From JBPYFK01 sp051984675 (GTDB lineage: Bacteria; Actinomycetota; Actinomycetes; Mycobacteriales; Pseudonocardiaceae): a stretch of DNA of 12,523 nucleotides. The notes beneath the pieces are model-generated. The model had not been told where the DNA came from. It saw only the letters and a list, made by a program, of their open reading frames with translations, and did no database searches. Below, in pieces: positions 1 through 7,142 of the stretch (positions within the stretch are counted from its first letter, which is position 1; each line of letters opens with the position of its first letter). The DNA is taken from NCBI GenBank assembly GCA_051984675.1, contig JBPYFK010000003.1, positions 1 to 12,523 of the forward strand, given 5' to 3'. Made by a program: the position numbers and the translations under genes.

Positions 1-104
1 CCTAGGAGCGAGTCCGCTGGATCAGACCGGTGTTGCAACGAGTAATTGCCATTGGCGTATCAGGGGACAGCGGCATCGGCGCCCGGAGCATCGTAGGAGG
101 CATC

Positions 105-290
105 ATGGGCGCCGAGGTGACAGTCGACGGACTGAGCGAGTCCTTCGATCGTCAGAACATCTGGCATGACGTGACCCTCACGTTGCCGCCTGACGAGGTG
201 TCGGTCCTGCTCGGACCGTCTGGCACTGGCAAGTCTGTCATCAGCGTCGCGGCGACGAGATCGGGGTCGAGGATCAACATCAGGCACTGA
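105..290 (+). pseudogene. 5' remnant of an Mce-type ABC transporter ATPase (MceG/MlaF-like)
   Basis: The reading frame starts at ATG 105 behind a strong AGGAGG (95-100, 4 nt spacing). Its first 45 residues read like the N-terminus of the actinobacterial ATPase that powers Mce lipid and sterol importers (MceG, also called Mkl; MlaF-like). Residues 20-32 (WHDVTLTLPPDEV) lead into Walker A at about 37-44 (GPSGTGKS). After codon 45, near base 239, the family sequence stops and a 16-residue unrelated tail runs to TGA 288-290. The Q-loop, ABC signature, Walker B and His switch are all missing, so the product cannot be an ATPase. Aspartate at residue 30 replaces the glycine I would expect in the PPGEV stretch. 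The stop overlaps the 3' end of the opposite-strand gene by 11 bases. A functional mceG presumably exists elsewhere. The family call rests on remembered sequence similarity. Confidence 0.72.
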
Positions 291-1509
291 GGGGAGTGAT
301 AGGCAGCGAACGGCGCGGTTGGAACACGAAGGAGCTGCCGGTGCTCACCCGGGTGATCGCGACCTCGTCACGTTCTGTCGCGGCTTCGTCGCGGCGTACT
401 ATCCGGGCGGTCCAGTCCGTTGCGGTCCCATCGACCTCGACGTCGAGGTACGGGTCAACGGCGCGCACGATAGCTTGCAGGGGCGTGATGTTCTGGGGCC
501 CGCACAGAGAAATCCAGGCACCGTCGTCGTGTGCGGGTGAGCGTCCGATCGTGATGGAGGAGTCGTGCACCGTTGCGACGACGTATACGCTGGGGTTGAC
601 CAGCGGATGCAGTTCAAGCGTGCGCAACGCTCCTTCGATTCCAGCGGGCAGTCCGAGAGCGTTGTGGATCCGCTCCGCGGCGATTCCCGCGATGCCCACC
701 AGTTGTTTCGAGCACAGCTCACGGGCCGCCTGGGCGCCATCGACGCGGTTGTGGATCGCACGGACGAAGCCGAGGTTGAGCAGGTGCATCTGCAGGCAGA
801 CCTCGTCTGTCATACGTACCAGTGCGGACTTCGAGAAATCGCTGAACGCGAGATCGCTGAGCAAGGGGCCGGAGTAATCGTTCCTGCCCTCGTCGTCCAC
901 ATCGATCGGGGCTAGGTCGATCGTGGCCGCCCGAGACTTCTGGAGTTCCGCGCACCCTTGCGACTCCGAGACCGGTGGGTGGGAGTCGTCAATGGTGACC
1001 GTCCATCGGCAGTGCGGGTGGCGGTCGGCCGGCTCTCGCGGTGGCCGGTGGACTGGCCGTATCTGCGCCTTCGGGTTGGTGGCCACCGCCGTCGCGTCGA
1101 ACGTCGGATCCTCGATGTCGTGGCACATCGCTCGCACATAGTGATCACCGAGCGGCTCGACATCCATCAGGGCGCCGCAGTGGTCGAGGTGGAACTCCCC
1201 GTGCCACTTGTCGTGGATGGTGTAGCGGAAATCCATGAACTGCGGTGGCGCGCCGATATCGAGTTGCAGACCCTTGAAGATCGTGATGACGTCGTCTCCC
1301 GCATAGCGCAGCGCCTGCTGCATCCGGCGCGTGTAGATCGGGCTTGCGGCCATCCATTCTTCGATCGCGATCTGGGTCATTTCCTCGCGGCCGAAGGCGG
1401 AGATGCACCATGCCATACCGGACCGATCGATCAGTTGTCCGGCTAACAGCAGTTCCGGCAGGAGGATGGCGAGTTTCTCCCGATCGAGGAGATCGTACCG
1501 GCTTGTCAT
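280..1509 (-). CDS. Conserved hypothetical protein, Cys/His-rich, 409 aa
   Basis: I do not recognise a named enzyme family. ATG 1509 is preceded by GGAGG about 7 nt upstream, so the start is well supported. The N-terminal half is dense in possible ligands: His103, His107, His110 and Cys111 in HGEFHLDHCGAL, then Cys129-His130 in MCHDIEDPTFD, then His154, His164, His166 and Cys167 in HRPPREPADRHPHC. That pattern would suit a metal site or a thiol-dependent hydrolase, but this is inference. No signal peptide or membrane segment is evident. The C-terminal half (about 200-380) alternates short hydrophobic strands and helices. It is the last gene of an apparent minus-strand operon, 27 nt after the SDR remnant and behind the thioesterase. 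My unverified recollection is that M. tuberculosis Rv3531c, in the cholesterol-catabolic region, is similar. L-2-amino-thiazoline-4-carboxylate hydrolase-like proteins are another possible comparison. Confidence 0.8.
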   Translation of the reverse strand: MTSRYDLLDREKLAILLPELLLAGQLIDRSGMAWCISAFGREEMTQIAIEEWMAASPIYTRRMQQALRYAGDDVITIFKGLQLDIGAPPQFMDFRYTIHDKWHGEFHLDHCGALMDVEPLGDHYVRAMCHDIEDPTFDATAVATNPKAQIRPVHRPPREPADRHPHCRWTVTIDDSHPPVSESQGCAELQKSRAATIDLAPIDVDDEGRNDYSGPLLSDLAFSDFSKSALVRMTDEVCLQMHLLNLGFVRAIHNRVDGAQAARELCSKQLVGIAGIAAERIHNALGLPAGIEGALRTLELHPLVNPSVYVVATVHDSSITIGRSPAHDDGAWISLCGPQNITPLQAIVRAVDPYLDVEVDGTATDWTARIVRRDEAATERDEVAITRVSTGSSFVFQPRRSLPITPLSA

Positions 1510-1536
1510 CTGCCAGCCTCCGATGCTCGGACAGGT

Positions 1537-1733
1537 TTAGAGCAGCGCTTCGGCGTCGAGCGCGATGATCTGACCAGTCAGATAGTTCGCCTCCGCATGG
1601 GGGCGTCGTTGCGATAGGTGAAAACCAGTGGAACGCCAGTGTCCGCGAGCTTCCGCACGATGCCTTCCCCGACCCGCACGGTGCCGCCAGAGACCAGCAT
1701 GCCCCCTTCGGGATAGGTTAGCGTGATGGTCAT
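1537..1733 (-). pseudogene. Short-chain dehydrogenase with a large internal deletion
   Basis: Two pieces of one SDR gene are joined out of frame. The 5' piece starts at ATG 1733 (a TTG at 1763 is an alternative) and carries the Rossmann start SGGTVRVGEGIVRKLADTG, then a beta-2 strand ending VFTYRNDAP near base 1600. In that frame translation runs into TGA 1578-1580. In another frame, bases 1540-1596 encode AEANYLTGQIIALDAEALL followed by TAA 1537-1539. This is a typical SDR C-terminus (the LTGQ segment plus a terminal strand). The NNAG segment, catalytic Ser-Tyr-Lys and substrate loop are absent, about 180 residues by comparison with a usual 240-260 residue SDR. The junction lies near 1597-1601. 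It sits between the thioesterase (70 nt) and the 409-residue protein (27 nt), so the operon spacing survived the deletion. Confidence 0.82.
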
Positions 1734-1803
1734 CGCGGTCGCCTTTTCGGACTCAGTCGACAATCTGGTTTGGCACGTCTGATGGCGCGGATGCGGGTCG
1801 ACG

Positions 1804-2469
1804 TCACGGTTGGTGGTGGGTTGTGTCGCCCGGTATCCCGCTGACCGATACCAGGATGGCGGATGCGTCCGCGGTGATCGCGTCGTTTGCGCGGATCTCG
1901 GCGGTGGCGAATACCTTGCGTCCCTCGCTGCCGGTGCAGCGTGCGGAGATGGTCAGTGGTGTCCCACATGGAGTCCCGCGCCGGTAGTTGACCGTCAGCG
2001 ACACGGTCATCGCGGGCCGGCCCGCCACAGCTACCGCCCGTCCGACGGCGTGGTCGAGCAGCGCGGCTACCCACCCGCCGTGGACCCGTCCTGGTGGGCC
2101 TTCGTACGCCGCTGTCAGCAGGGCCGTGGCGTGCATCGTGCCGTCGTCGACGACCGGACCGCTCAGCGGCGGTGCAAGGGGATTGCCCGGACCCTCTACC
2201 GGGTTGTTCACGCTGACCTGGTGACCGTTGTTGCGGGCAAGCAGCAGGGGCTGGGCCCGGCGGCGTTCTCGCAACATCGCAGTGGCCTCGGCAACGTGCT
2301 CGGCAGCCTGGAGCTGGGCGGCGGGGAGATCGGCGTGTACCGCCGCCTCGACCAGTTCGCGGATACGAGTGGCGAGCAGGGCGGTTTCCTTGGGGACTTG
2401 GGGGAGCACAGGCACTCGTGGCGCGGTAGGCACGGACTGGGTCGATGGCAACTCGTCCCGCTGCTCCAT
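1804..2469 (-). CDS. PaaI-family (hotdog-fold) thioesterase
   Basis: A 221-residue protein of the PaaI/THEM4-like acyl-CoA thioesterase group. The hotdog domain occupies about residues 100-215. The helix motif is RVHGGWVAALLDHAVG (HGG at 130-132, Asp139), preceded by NPLAPPL and YEGPPG segments typical of actinobacterial members. The first 100 residues are an Ala/Glu-rich, mostly helical extension. It probably hydrolyses an acyl- or aryl-CoA ester in the cytoplasm; the substrate cannot be read from the sequence. I chose ATG 2469 because GGGAG precedes it closely. A TTG at 2502 in the same frame would place the start inside operator A and is less likely. It is the first gene of the minus-strand operon and is divergent from the aldehyde dehydrogenase. 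Operator A, 25 nt upstream of the start, suggests repression by a KstR-type regulator. Confidence 0.88.
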   Translation of the reverse strand: MEQRDELPSTQSVPTAPRVPVLPQVPKETALLATRIRELVEAAVHADLPAAQLQAAEHVAEATAMLRERRRAQPLLLARNNGHQVSVNNPVEGPGNPLAPPLSGPVVDDGTMHATALLTAAYEGPPGRVHGGWVAALLDHAVGRAVAVAGRPAMTVSLTVNYRRGTPCGTPLTISARCTGSEGRKVFATAEIRANDAITADASAILVSVSGIPGDTTHHQP

Positions 2470-2494
2470 GGAAACTCCCTCTGTCCGCCAACGG

Positions 2495-2508
2495 TAGAAC
2501 AAGTTCCT
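2495..2508. promoter_or_regulatory. KstR-like operator A, upstream of the thioesterase
   Basis: TAGAACAAGTTCCT has the AACNNGTT core of the KstR consensus (TNNAACNNGTTNNA) with one edge mismatch, a final T instead of A. It lies 25 nt upstream of thioesterase ATG 2469. On the minus strand a TTGACA (2525-2530) lies 16 nt upstream of the operator, but I see no convincing -10 box at the right distance. Operator B is 41 nt away, so one repressor could cover both divergent promoters. Confidence 0.6.
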
Positions 2509-2549
2509 CGTCGTCTGTCCCTTCTGTCAAGAGATAATGCGGACTGTGT

Positions 2550-2563
2550 TGAAACGAGTTCTA
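2550..2563. promoter_or_regulatory. KstR-like operator B, upstream of the aldehyde dehydrogenase operon
   Basis: TGAAACGAGTTCTA matches all eight fixed positions of TNNAACNNGTTNNA. It lies 65 nt upstream of GTG 2629. Eleven nt before it is GATAAT (2533-2538), a plausible -10 box without a clear -35. Transcription from there would start near 2545 and put the operator just downstream of the start point, as at the phosphotransferase promoter. A second possible core promoter is TTGTGA (2577-2582), 17 nt, TAGTCT (2600-2605). I cannot choose between them. Confidence 0.65.
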
Positions 2564-2628
2564 GCAGATTTGGGTCTTGTGATGCAGGTCGCTGGACTCT
2601 AGTCTGTACAGGTGTCTGATTCTTTGCC

Positions 2629-4104
2629 GTGGTGCCCATGAGTGTCTGGTCGCAGAGATCGTCGAGCCTGTTCGTGGACGGCGTCCTGGTCCCCGCGGCG
2701 GGTGGTGAGTTCGAGACAGTCAACCCGGCGACCGAGGAGGTGCTGGGGGTCGCGGCCGATGCGACATCGGACGATATGGAGCGTGCCGTGGGTGCGGCTC
2801 GGCGTGCCTTCGACGAGTCATCGTGGGCGATGGACGTAGCACTGCGAGTGCGCTGTCTACGGCAGCTCAGCGGGGCATTGCAGCGTCACACCGAGGAACT
2901 GCGGGCGTTGACCATCGCCGAGGTGGGCGCGCCGGCGTTCCTGACGGGAGGGCCGCAGCTCGAGGGACCGGTGGCGGACTTGGCGTGGTTCGCGGACCTG
3001 GCGCAAACCTACGAGTGGGTGCGTGACCTGGGCGTGGCCAAGCCGATGGGAATACCGAGCCAGCGTCGGGTGTATCGGGAACCCGTCGGCGTGGTCGCTG
3101 CTATCACCCCGTGGAACTTCCCGCACCAGATCAACTTCGCCAAGCTTGGTCCGGCGCTGGCGGCCGGAAACACCTTGGTGCTCAAGCCTGCACCAGACAC
3201 TCCATGGTGTGCGGCCGCGCTCGGCAGCGTCATTGCCGAGGAGACGGACATCCCACCTGGGGTGGTCAACATCGTGACCTCCAGCGACCACGCGGTTGGC
3301 GCGCAGCTGGCCGAAGACTCGCGAGTCGATTTGGTGTCGTTCACCGGGTCAACGGCAACCGGCCGAAGTGTGATGACGGCTTGCGCGTCCACGATCAAGA
3401 AGGTGTTTCTGGAACTTGGTGGCAAGTCGGCCTTTGTGGTTCTCGATGACGCGGATCTGGCCGGAGCGTGTGCGATGGCGGCGTTCGCCGTCTGCACCCA
3501 CGCGGGCCAGGGTTGTGCACTGACCACTCGCTTGCTGGTACCGCGATCGCGGTACGACGAAGCGGTGCAGGCCACAGCGACCGCGCTACGCGGTATCCCG
3601 GTTGGGGATCCCACCGACCCGGGCACCGTCTGCGGTCCCTTGATCTCGGCACGGCAGCGTTCTCGGGTCGAGGACTATCTGCGGCTGGCCAAGGCCGAGG
3701 GCGGTCATTTCGCCTGCGGGGGCGGTAGGCCCGCCGACCGCGACCGCGGGTTCTGGATCGAGCCAACCCTGGTGGTGGGGCTGGACAACGACGCACGGGT
3801 CGCGCAGGAGGAAATCTTCGGTCCAGTCCTCGTCATCCTCCCGCACGACGGAGACGATGACGCGGTCCGGATCGCGAACGCCTCCCCCTACGGGCTTTCC
3901 GGTGCGGTGCATGGCACTGATCTGGAGCGGGCGCGCGCTGTCGCCGGGCGGATTCGGACCGGCACGCTCAGCGTGAACGGTGCGGTCTGGTATGCCGCGG
4001 ACGCTCCGTTCGGTGGTTACAAGCAGTCGGGAATCGGTAGAGAGATGGGCGTGCCCGGCTTGGAGGAGTACCTGGAGACCAAGCTCATTGCTGAGCCCGC
4101 GTGA
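2629..4104 (+). CDS. NAD(P)-dependent aldehyde dehydrogenase (Rv0768/AldA-like)
   Basis: A full-length ALDH-superfamily enzyme of 491 residues that oxidises an aldehyde to a carboxylate with NAD(P). Numbered from GTG 2629, the key residues are Asn163 in TPWNFP, the cofactor Lys186 in LVLKPAPDTP, the FTGSTATG loop at about 238-245, general base Glu262 in LELGGKS, nucleophile Cys296 in HAGQGC, and Glu395 in EEIFGPV. No active-site residue is missing. The start is uncertain. ATG 2638 gives MSVWSQRS and is equally plausible; no strong Shine-Dalgarno is visible. It heads a plus-strand operon, 39 nt before the SDR. From memory, the order ALDH, SDR, beta-hydroxyacid dehydrogenase, CMD-like is that of M. 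tuberculosis Rv0768-Rv0771. Operator B lies upstream. The natural aldehyde is unknown. Confidence 0.93.
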   Translation: MVPMSVWSQRSSSLFVDGVLVPAAGGEFETVNPATEEVLGVAADATSDDMERAVGAARRAFDESSWAMDVALRVRCLRQLSGALQRHTEELRALTIAEVGAPAFLTGGPQLEGPVADLAWFADLAQTYEWVRDLGVAKPMGIPSQRRVYREPVGVVAAITPWNFPHQINFAKLGPALAAGNTLVLKPAPDTPWCAAALGSVIAEETDIPPGVVNIVTSSDHAVGAQLAEDSRVDLVSFTGSTATGRSVMTACASTIKKVFLELGGKSAFVVLDDADLAGACAMAAFAVCTHAGQGCALTTRLLVPRSRYDEAVQATATALRGIPVGDPTDPGTVCGPLISARQRSRVEDYLRLAKAEGGHFACGGGRPADRDRGFWIEPTLVVGLDNDARVAQEEIFGPVLVILPHDGDDDAVRIANASPYGLSGAVHGTDLERARAVAGRIRTGTLSVNGAVWYAADAPFGGYKQSGIGREMGVPGLEEYLETKLIAEPA

Positions 4105-4143
4105 ACCCGTCGCGCGCACCGCGGTGAAGGGAGTAGTCGCTAT

Positions 4144-4896
4144 ATGGGGCGTTTCGAGGGCAAGGTGGCCGTCGTGACCGGTGCTGCGCAGGGCATCGGG
4201 GAGGCCTACGCGCGGGCACTGGCCATCGAAGGTGCCAGTGTCGTGGTCGCCGACCTGAACGCTACCGCCGGAGCGGCGGTCGCCAAGCAGATCGTGACTG
4301 ATGGGGGCGAGGCCGCGTTTGCCGAGGTCGATGTTGCTGACCCGGATGCGACCAGTGGAATGGCCGCGTTCGCAGCGGACCGTTTCGGCGGTATCGATTA
4401 CCTGGTGAACAATGCGGCCATCTACGCGAGCATGAAGATCGACCTGTTATATACGGTGGACTGGGACTACTACAAGAAGTTCCTCAGCGTGAACATGGAT
4501 GGCGCGCTGCTGTGCGCGCGAGCGTGCGTGCCACACATGACCGCTCGCGGCGGCGGCGCGATCGTGAACCAGTCCTCCACGGCGGCTTGGGTGTACTCCG
4601 GCTTCTACGGGTTGGCGAAGGTCGCTGTAAACGGGCTCACCCAGCAGTTGGCGCACGAACTCGGCGGCATGGGGGTGCGCGTCAACGCCGTGGCGCCCGG
4701 CCCGATCGACACCGAGGCCACCAGGACGGTGACACCGGCAAACATGGTCAAATCCATTGTGGATGGTTTGGCGCTGAAGCGGATGGGGCGCCCGGAAGAC
4801 CTGGTCGGCCTGTGCCTGTTCCTGCTCTCGGACGAAGCAAGCTGGATCACCGGCCAGATCTTCAACGTGGACGGAGGCCAGGTGTTCCGCTCATGA
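4144..4896 (+). CDS. SDR-family oxidoreductase (Rv0769-like)
   Basis: A classical short-chain dehydrogenase of 250 residues. The cofactor motif TGAAQGIG is at 12-19, and Asp37 after strand beta-2 suggests NAD(H) preference. NNAA is at 89-92, Asn117 in LSVNMDG, catalytic Ser144/Ser145, Tyr155 and Lys159 in FYGLAK, then the PG segment near 185 and a C-terminal ITGQIFNVDGG. The serine-to-tyrosine spacing (10-11 residues) is about two or three shorter than in the commonest SDRs, so the substrate loop may differ. ATG 4144 follows GAAGGGAG at about 10 nt. The gene lies 39 nt after the aldehyde dehydrogenase, and its TGA overlaps the next ATG (ATGA, 4893-4896). It probably oxidises a secondary alcohol or reduces a ketone in the same pathway. 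Confidence 0.93.
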   Translation: MGRFEGKVAVVTGAAQGIGEAYARALAIEGASVVVADLNATAGAAVAKQIVTDGGEAAFAEVDVADPDATSGMAAFAADRFGGIDYLVNNAAIYASMKIDLLYTVDWDYYKKFLSVNMDGALLCARACVPHMTARGGGAIVNQSSTAAWVYSGFYGLAKVAVNGLTQQLAHELGGMGVRVNAVAPGPIDTEATRTVTPANMVKSIVDGLALKRMGRPEDLVGLCLFLLSDEASWITGQIFNVDGGQVFRS

Positions 4897-5783
4897 CCCA
4901 ACAGCAGCAACCGAACCCGGTCGGGTTCGTCGGCCTCGGGCAGATGGGAGCGCCCATGGCCCGGCACCTTCTGGCCTGGCCCGGTGGCCTGGTCGTCTAC
5001 GACACGCGAGTCGGGGCCACTGCCGAGTTCGTGACCGCGGGCGCCCGCGCCGCAAGCAGCCCGCGGGAAGTGGCAGAGGCCGCCGGCGTGATCTCGGTGA
5101 TGGTGCGCGACGACGCTCAGGTCGAGGACGTCGTCTGCGGACCGGACGGGCTCCTCCAAGCCGCCGCGCCAGGCGCGATCATCGCCATCCACGCCACGAT
5201 CAGCGACCAGACCGCGCCCCGGCTGGCTGAACGCGCCGAGCGGCAAGGTGTGGACATCGTGGACGCGCCCGTCAGCGGCGGGGCCATGGCCGCCGAGCAG
5301 GGCAATCTCGCTGTCATGGTCGGCGCGTCCGACCTGGCGTTCAAGCATTGCGAGGCCGCGTTCGAACCATGGGCTGGCCTGGTCATGCACGCGGGCCCGG
5401 CGGGCGCGGGTACGCGGGCGAAGCTGGCCCGCAACCTGCTGCACTTCGCCGCCTTCACCGCTGCCGCTGAGGCGCAACGACTCGCGGAGGCCGCAGGCGT
5501 CGATCTCAACGGGCTGGGCAAGGTAGTACGCCATTCTGATGCGATCACCGGTGGCCCCGGGGCGATCATGGTGCGTGACACCACTGCGCCATTGTCCAAA
5601 GAGGACGGATTGTACGGGGTCTTCAGTAACGTGCGGGATCTCGGCGAGAAGGACCTGTCGTTAGCGGTAGAGCTCGGCGAGAAGCTCGGAGTCGACCTGC
5701 CTCTCGGGCGGCTCGCGCTGCGGAGACTCGCGGCGGGCCTAGGGGTCGCCGACGGTGCGGCTGATGAACCTGTCGGGTCGTAG
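4893..5783 (+). CDS. 3-Hydroxyisobutyrate dehydrogenase-family NAD(P) oxidoreductase (Rv0770-like)
   Basis: A 296-residue beta-hydroxyacid dehydrogenase. The Rossmann motif GLGQMG is at 14-19, the substrate loop DAPVSGG at 124-130 with Gly-Asn (EQGNLAVMVG) following, and catalytic Lys177 with Asn181 in KLARN. The C-terminal helical domain has the usual length. Family members oxidise 3-hydroxy acids to semialdehydes or ketoacids, or run in reverse. ATG 4893 overlaps the SDR stop, so translation is coupled. A GGAGG lies about 15 nt upstream, somewhat far for initiation on its own. The frame remains open upstream inside the SDR gene, but that stretch reads as Arg-rich shadow. Next to an ALDH and a CMD-like protein, an oxidation of a beta-hydroxyacid is a reasonable guess. 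The substrate is unproven. Confidence 0.92.
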   Translation: MTQQQQPNPVGFVGLGQMGAPMARHLLAWPGGLVVYDTRVGATAEFVTAGARAASSPREVAEAAGVISVMVRDDAQVEDVVCGPDGLLQAAAPGAIIAIHATISDQTAPRLAERAERQGVDIVDAPVSGGAMAAEQGNLAVMVGASDLAFKHCEAAFEPWAGLVMHAGPAGAGTRAKLARNLLHFAAFTAAAEAQRLAEAAGVDLNGLGKVVRHSDAITGGPGAIMVRDTTAPLSKEDGLYGVFSNVRDLGEKDLSLAVELGEKLGVDLPLGRLALRRLAAGLGVADGAADEPVGS

Positions 5784-5829
5784 CGACGGCACTATTGACC
5801 GGTGGGGAAGCCGAGAAGGGAAGGGACAC

Positions 5830-6189
5830 ATGAGCAGCCAGCGACAGCGCGGCCTCGACATGATGGGTCAAGTTTACGGGTGGGAAGTCAAGGACGGCCC
5901 TGGTGCGTTCTTCGGCGTGACGGCCGACCACCTGTTTGGTGAGATCTGGTCACGTCCCGGGCTCACCATCCGCGACCGCCGACTGCTGTTACTTGGGGCG
6001 CTGGCCGCGCAGGGTCTCGACGACGTGGCGGAGATCCAGATCCGGGCAGCTCTCGGCAATGCCGAACTGGATGGCGAGCAGCTGCGGGAGATCGGTCTCT
6101 TCCTGACGCACTACGTCGGCTGGCCGCTAGGCACGAAGCTCTCCATGCGCATCGACAAGATCCTCGGGGAGAAGAAAGAACCGGAATGA
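5830..6189 (+). CDS. Carboxymuconolactone decarboxylase-family protein (Rv0771-like)
   Basis: A small all-helical protein of 119 residues of the CMD fold. It has the family's RGLDMMGQVYG opening, a DHLFGEIWSRPGLTIRDRR segment, an Ala/Leu-rich core helix and HYVGWPLGT near the end. There is no CxxC, so it is not an AhpD-type peroxidase. The segments resemble PcaC-type gamma-carboxymuconolactone decarboxylases, but the surrounding genes are not a protocatechuate pathway. It could decarboxylate a beta- or gamma-keto acid made by its neighbours; this is inference. ATG 5830 follows an AAGGGAAGGGA tract. Upstream in-frame codons back to 5755 lie mostly inside the preceding gene and are unlikely to be used. 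It lies 46 nt after the hydroxyacid dehydrogenase. Confidence 0.9.
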   Translation: MSSQRQRGLDMMGQVYGWEVKDGPGAFFGVTADHLFGEIWSRPGLTIRDRRLLLLGALAAQGLDDVAEIQIRAALGNAELDGEQLREIGLFLTHYVGWPLGTKLSMRIDKILGEKKEPE

Positions 6190-6287
6190 TGGCGGCGAGA
6201 GACCGGCCTGGCTGAAGCGGCGGACCCGGCGGTATCGGATGCGGAATTCCGCTCACGCGCACGATCGAATGGAAACAGAGGGCTCGC
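6190..6287 (+). other. Intergenic spacer with an open frame running into the LLM gene start
   Basis: After the CMD stop, the same frame stays open for 32 codons (GLAEAADPAVSDAEF and so on) and ends at a TGA that overlaps the ATG of the next gene (ATGA). This could be the end of a deleted gene once coupled to the LLM gene, or chance openness in GC-rich DNA. A 12-bp palindrome, GCGGAATTCCGC, lies at 6241-6252. Confidence 0.25.
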
Positions 6288-7142
6288 ATGAAGTATGGCA
6301 TCGTGCTGTTCACTAGTGATCGTGGGATCAAACCCGCTGTCGCAGCTCAGGCCGCTGAGAAGGCTGGCTTTGATTCGTTCTGGGTCCCGGAACACACGCA
6401 TATTCCCGTGAAGCGCGAGGCCGCGCACCCTGGTACCGGGGACCGGTCGTTGCCCGACGACCGATACATGCGCACGCTGGATCCTTGGGTCACGCTGGCC
6501 ACGATCGCCTCGGTCACGCAGCGGATCAGGCTCGGTACCGCGGTCGCGTTGCCGGTCGAGCATGATCCGATCACGCTGGCCAAGACGATCGCTACGCTTG
6601 ACCACCTCTCGGAAGGTCGAGTAATGCTCGGTGCCGGCTTCGGCTGGAATATCGACGAGCTCACCGACCACGGCGTGCCCGCGCGGCGGCGAAGGACCAT
6701 GCTACGGGAGTACCTGGAAGCGATGCAGTCCCTGTGGACGCAGGAAGAAGCGAGCTACGAGGGAGAGTTCGTGCGATTCGGGCCGTCCTGGGCGTGGCCC
6801 AAGCCGGTGCGGCAACCCAGGGTCCCTGTCCTGATCGGCGCCGCTGGCACGGACAAGACCTTCGATTGGATCCTGCGGTCCGCGGACGGCTGGATCACCA
6901 CGCCCATGGAAGCGGACATCGAGGACAAGGTGCGCCGACTCCAGAAGCGTTGGCGGGAAGCCAAGCGGCAGGGTAGCCCGGAAATCGTCGTCCTCGCGGG
7001 CAAACCAGACCCGGGCGCTCTCGCACGCTGGAAGGACTTGGGCGTCAGCGAGGTCGTGTTCGGCCTGCCGGACAAGTCGGAGGCTGAGGTCACCGCCTAT
7101 GTGCAGCGCCTGGCAGGCAAACTCGAACTACCCGATGCCTAG
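6288..7142 (+). CDS. LLM-class F420-dependent oxidoreductase
   Basis: A 284-residue luciferase-like (TIM-barrel) oxidoreductase of the actinobacterial F420 subgroup (TIGR03619-like, Rv2161c type). Visible signatures are the first strand MKYGIVLF, the WVPEHTHIP segment at 32-40, RLGTAVALP at 81-89, LDHLSEGRVMLGAGFGWN at 104-121, and a C-terminal strand-helix unit with ADGWITTP and GVSEVVFGLP. The FGW and FWVPEHTH positions fit deazaflavin (F420) rather than FMN binding in related proteins; cofactor choice is inferred. Such enzymes transfer hydride to or from alcohols, ketones or enones. The upstream Shine-Dalgarno is weak (AGAGGG). The gene lies 98 nt after the CMD gene and is probably the last intact member of the plus-strand operon. 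An ALDH remnant overlaps its stop codon. Confidence 0.9.
   Translation: MKYGIVLFTSDRGIKPAVAAQAAEKAGFDSFWVPEHTHIPVKREAAHPGTGDRSLPDDRYMRTLDPWVTLATIASVTQRIRLGTAVALPVEHDPITLAKTIATLDHLSEGRVMLGAGFGWNIDELTDHGVPARRRRTMLREYLEAMQSLWTQEEASYEGEFVRFGPSWAWPKPVRQPRVPVLIGAAGTDKTFDWILRSADGWITTPMEADIEDKVRRLQKRWREAKRQGSPEIVVLAGKPDPGALARWKDLGVSEVVFGLPDKSEAEVTAYVQRLAGKLELPDA

Noticed and set aside
296..1446. Plus-strand open frames opposite the 409-residue protein
   Set aside because: They lack motifs and Shine-Dalgarno sequences and follow the codon-position bias of the minus-strand gene.
4512..4892. Long upstream extension of the hydroxyacid dehydrogenase frame
   Set aside because: The translation is an Arg-rich shadow of the SDR gene; ATG 4893 overlaps the SDR stop and begins the conserved Rossmann strand.
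6241..6252. GCGGAATTCCGC palindrome as an operator of the LLM gene
   Set aside because: About three perfect 12-bp palindromes are expected by chance in a window of this size, and it is not repeated elsewhere here.
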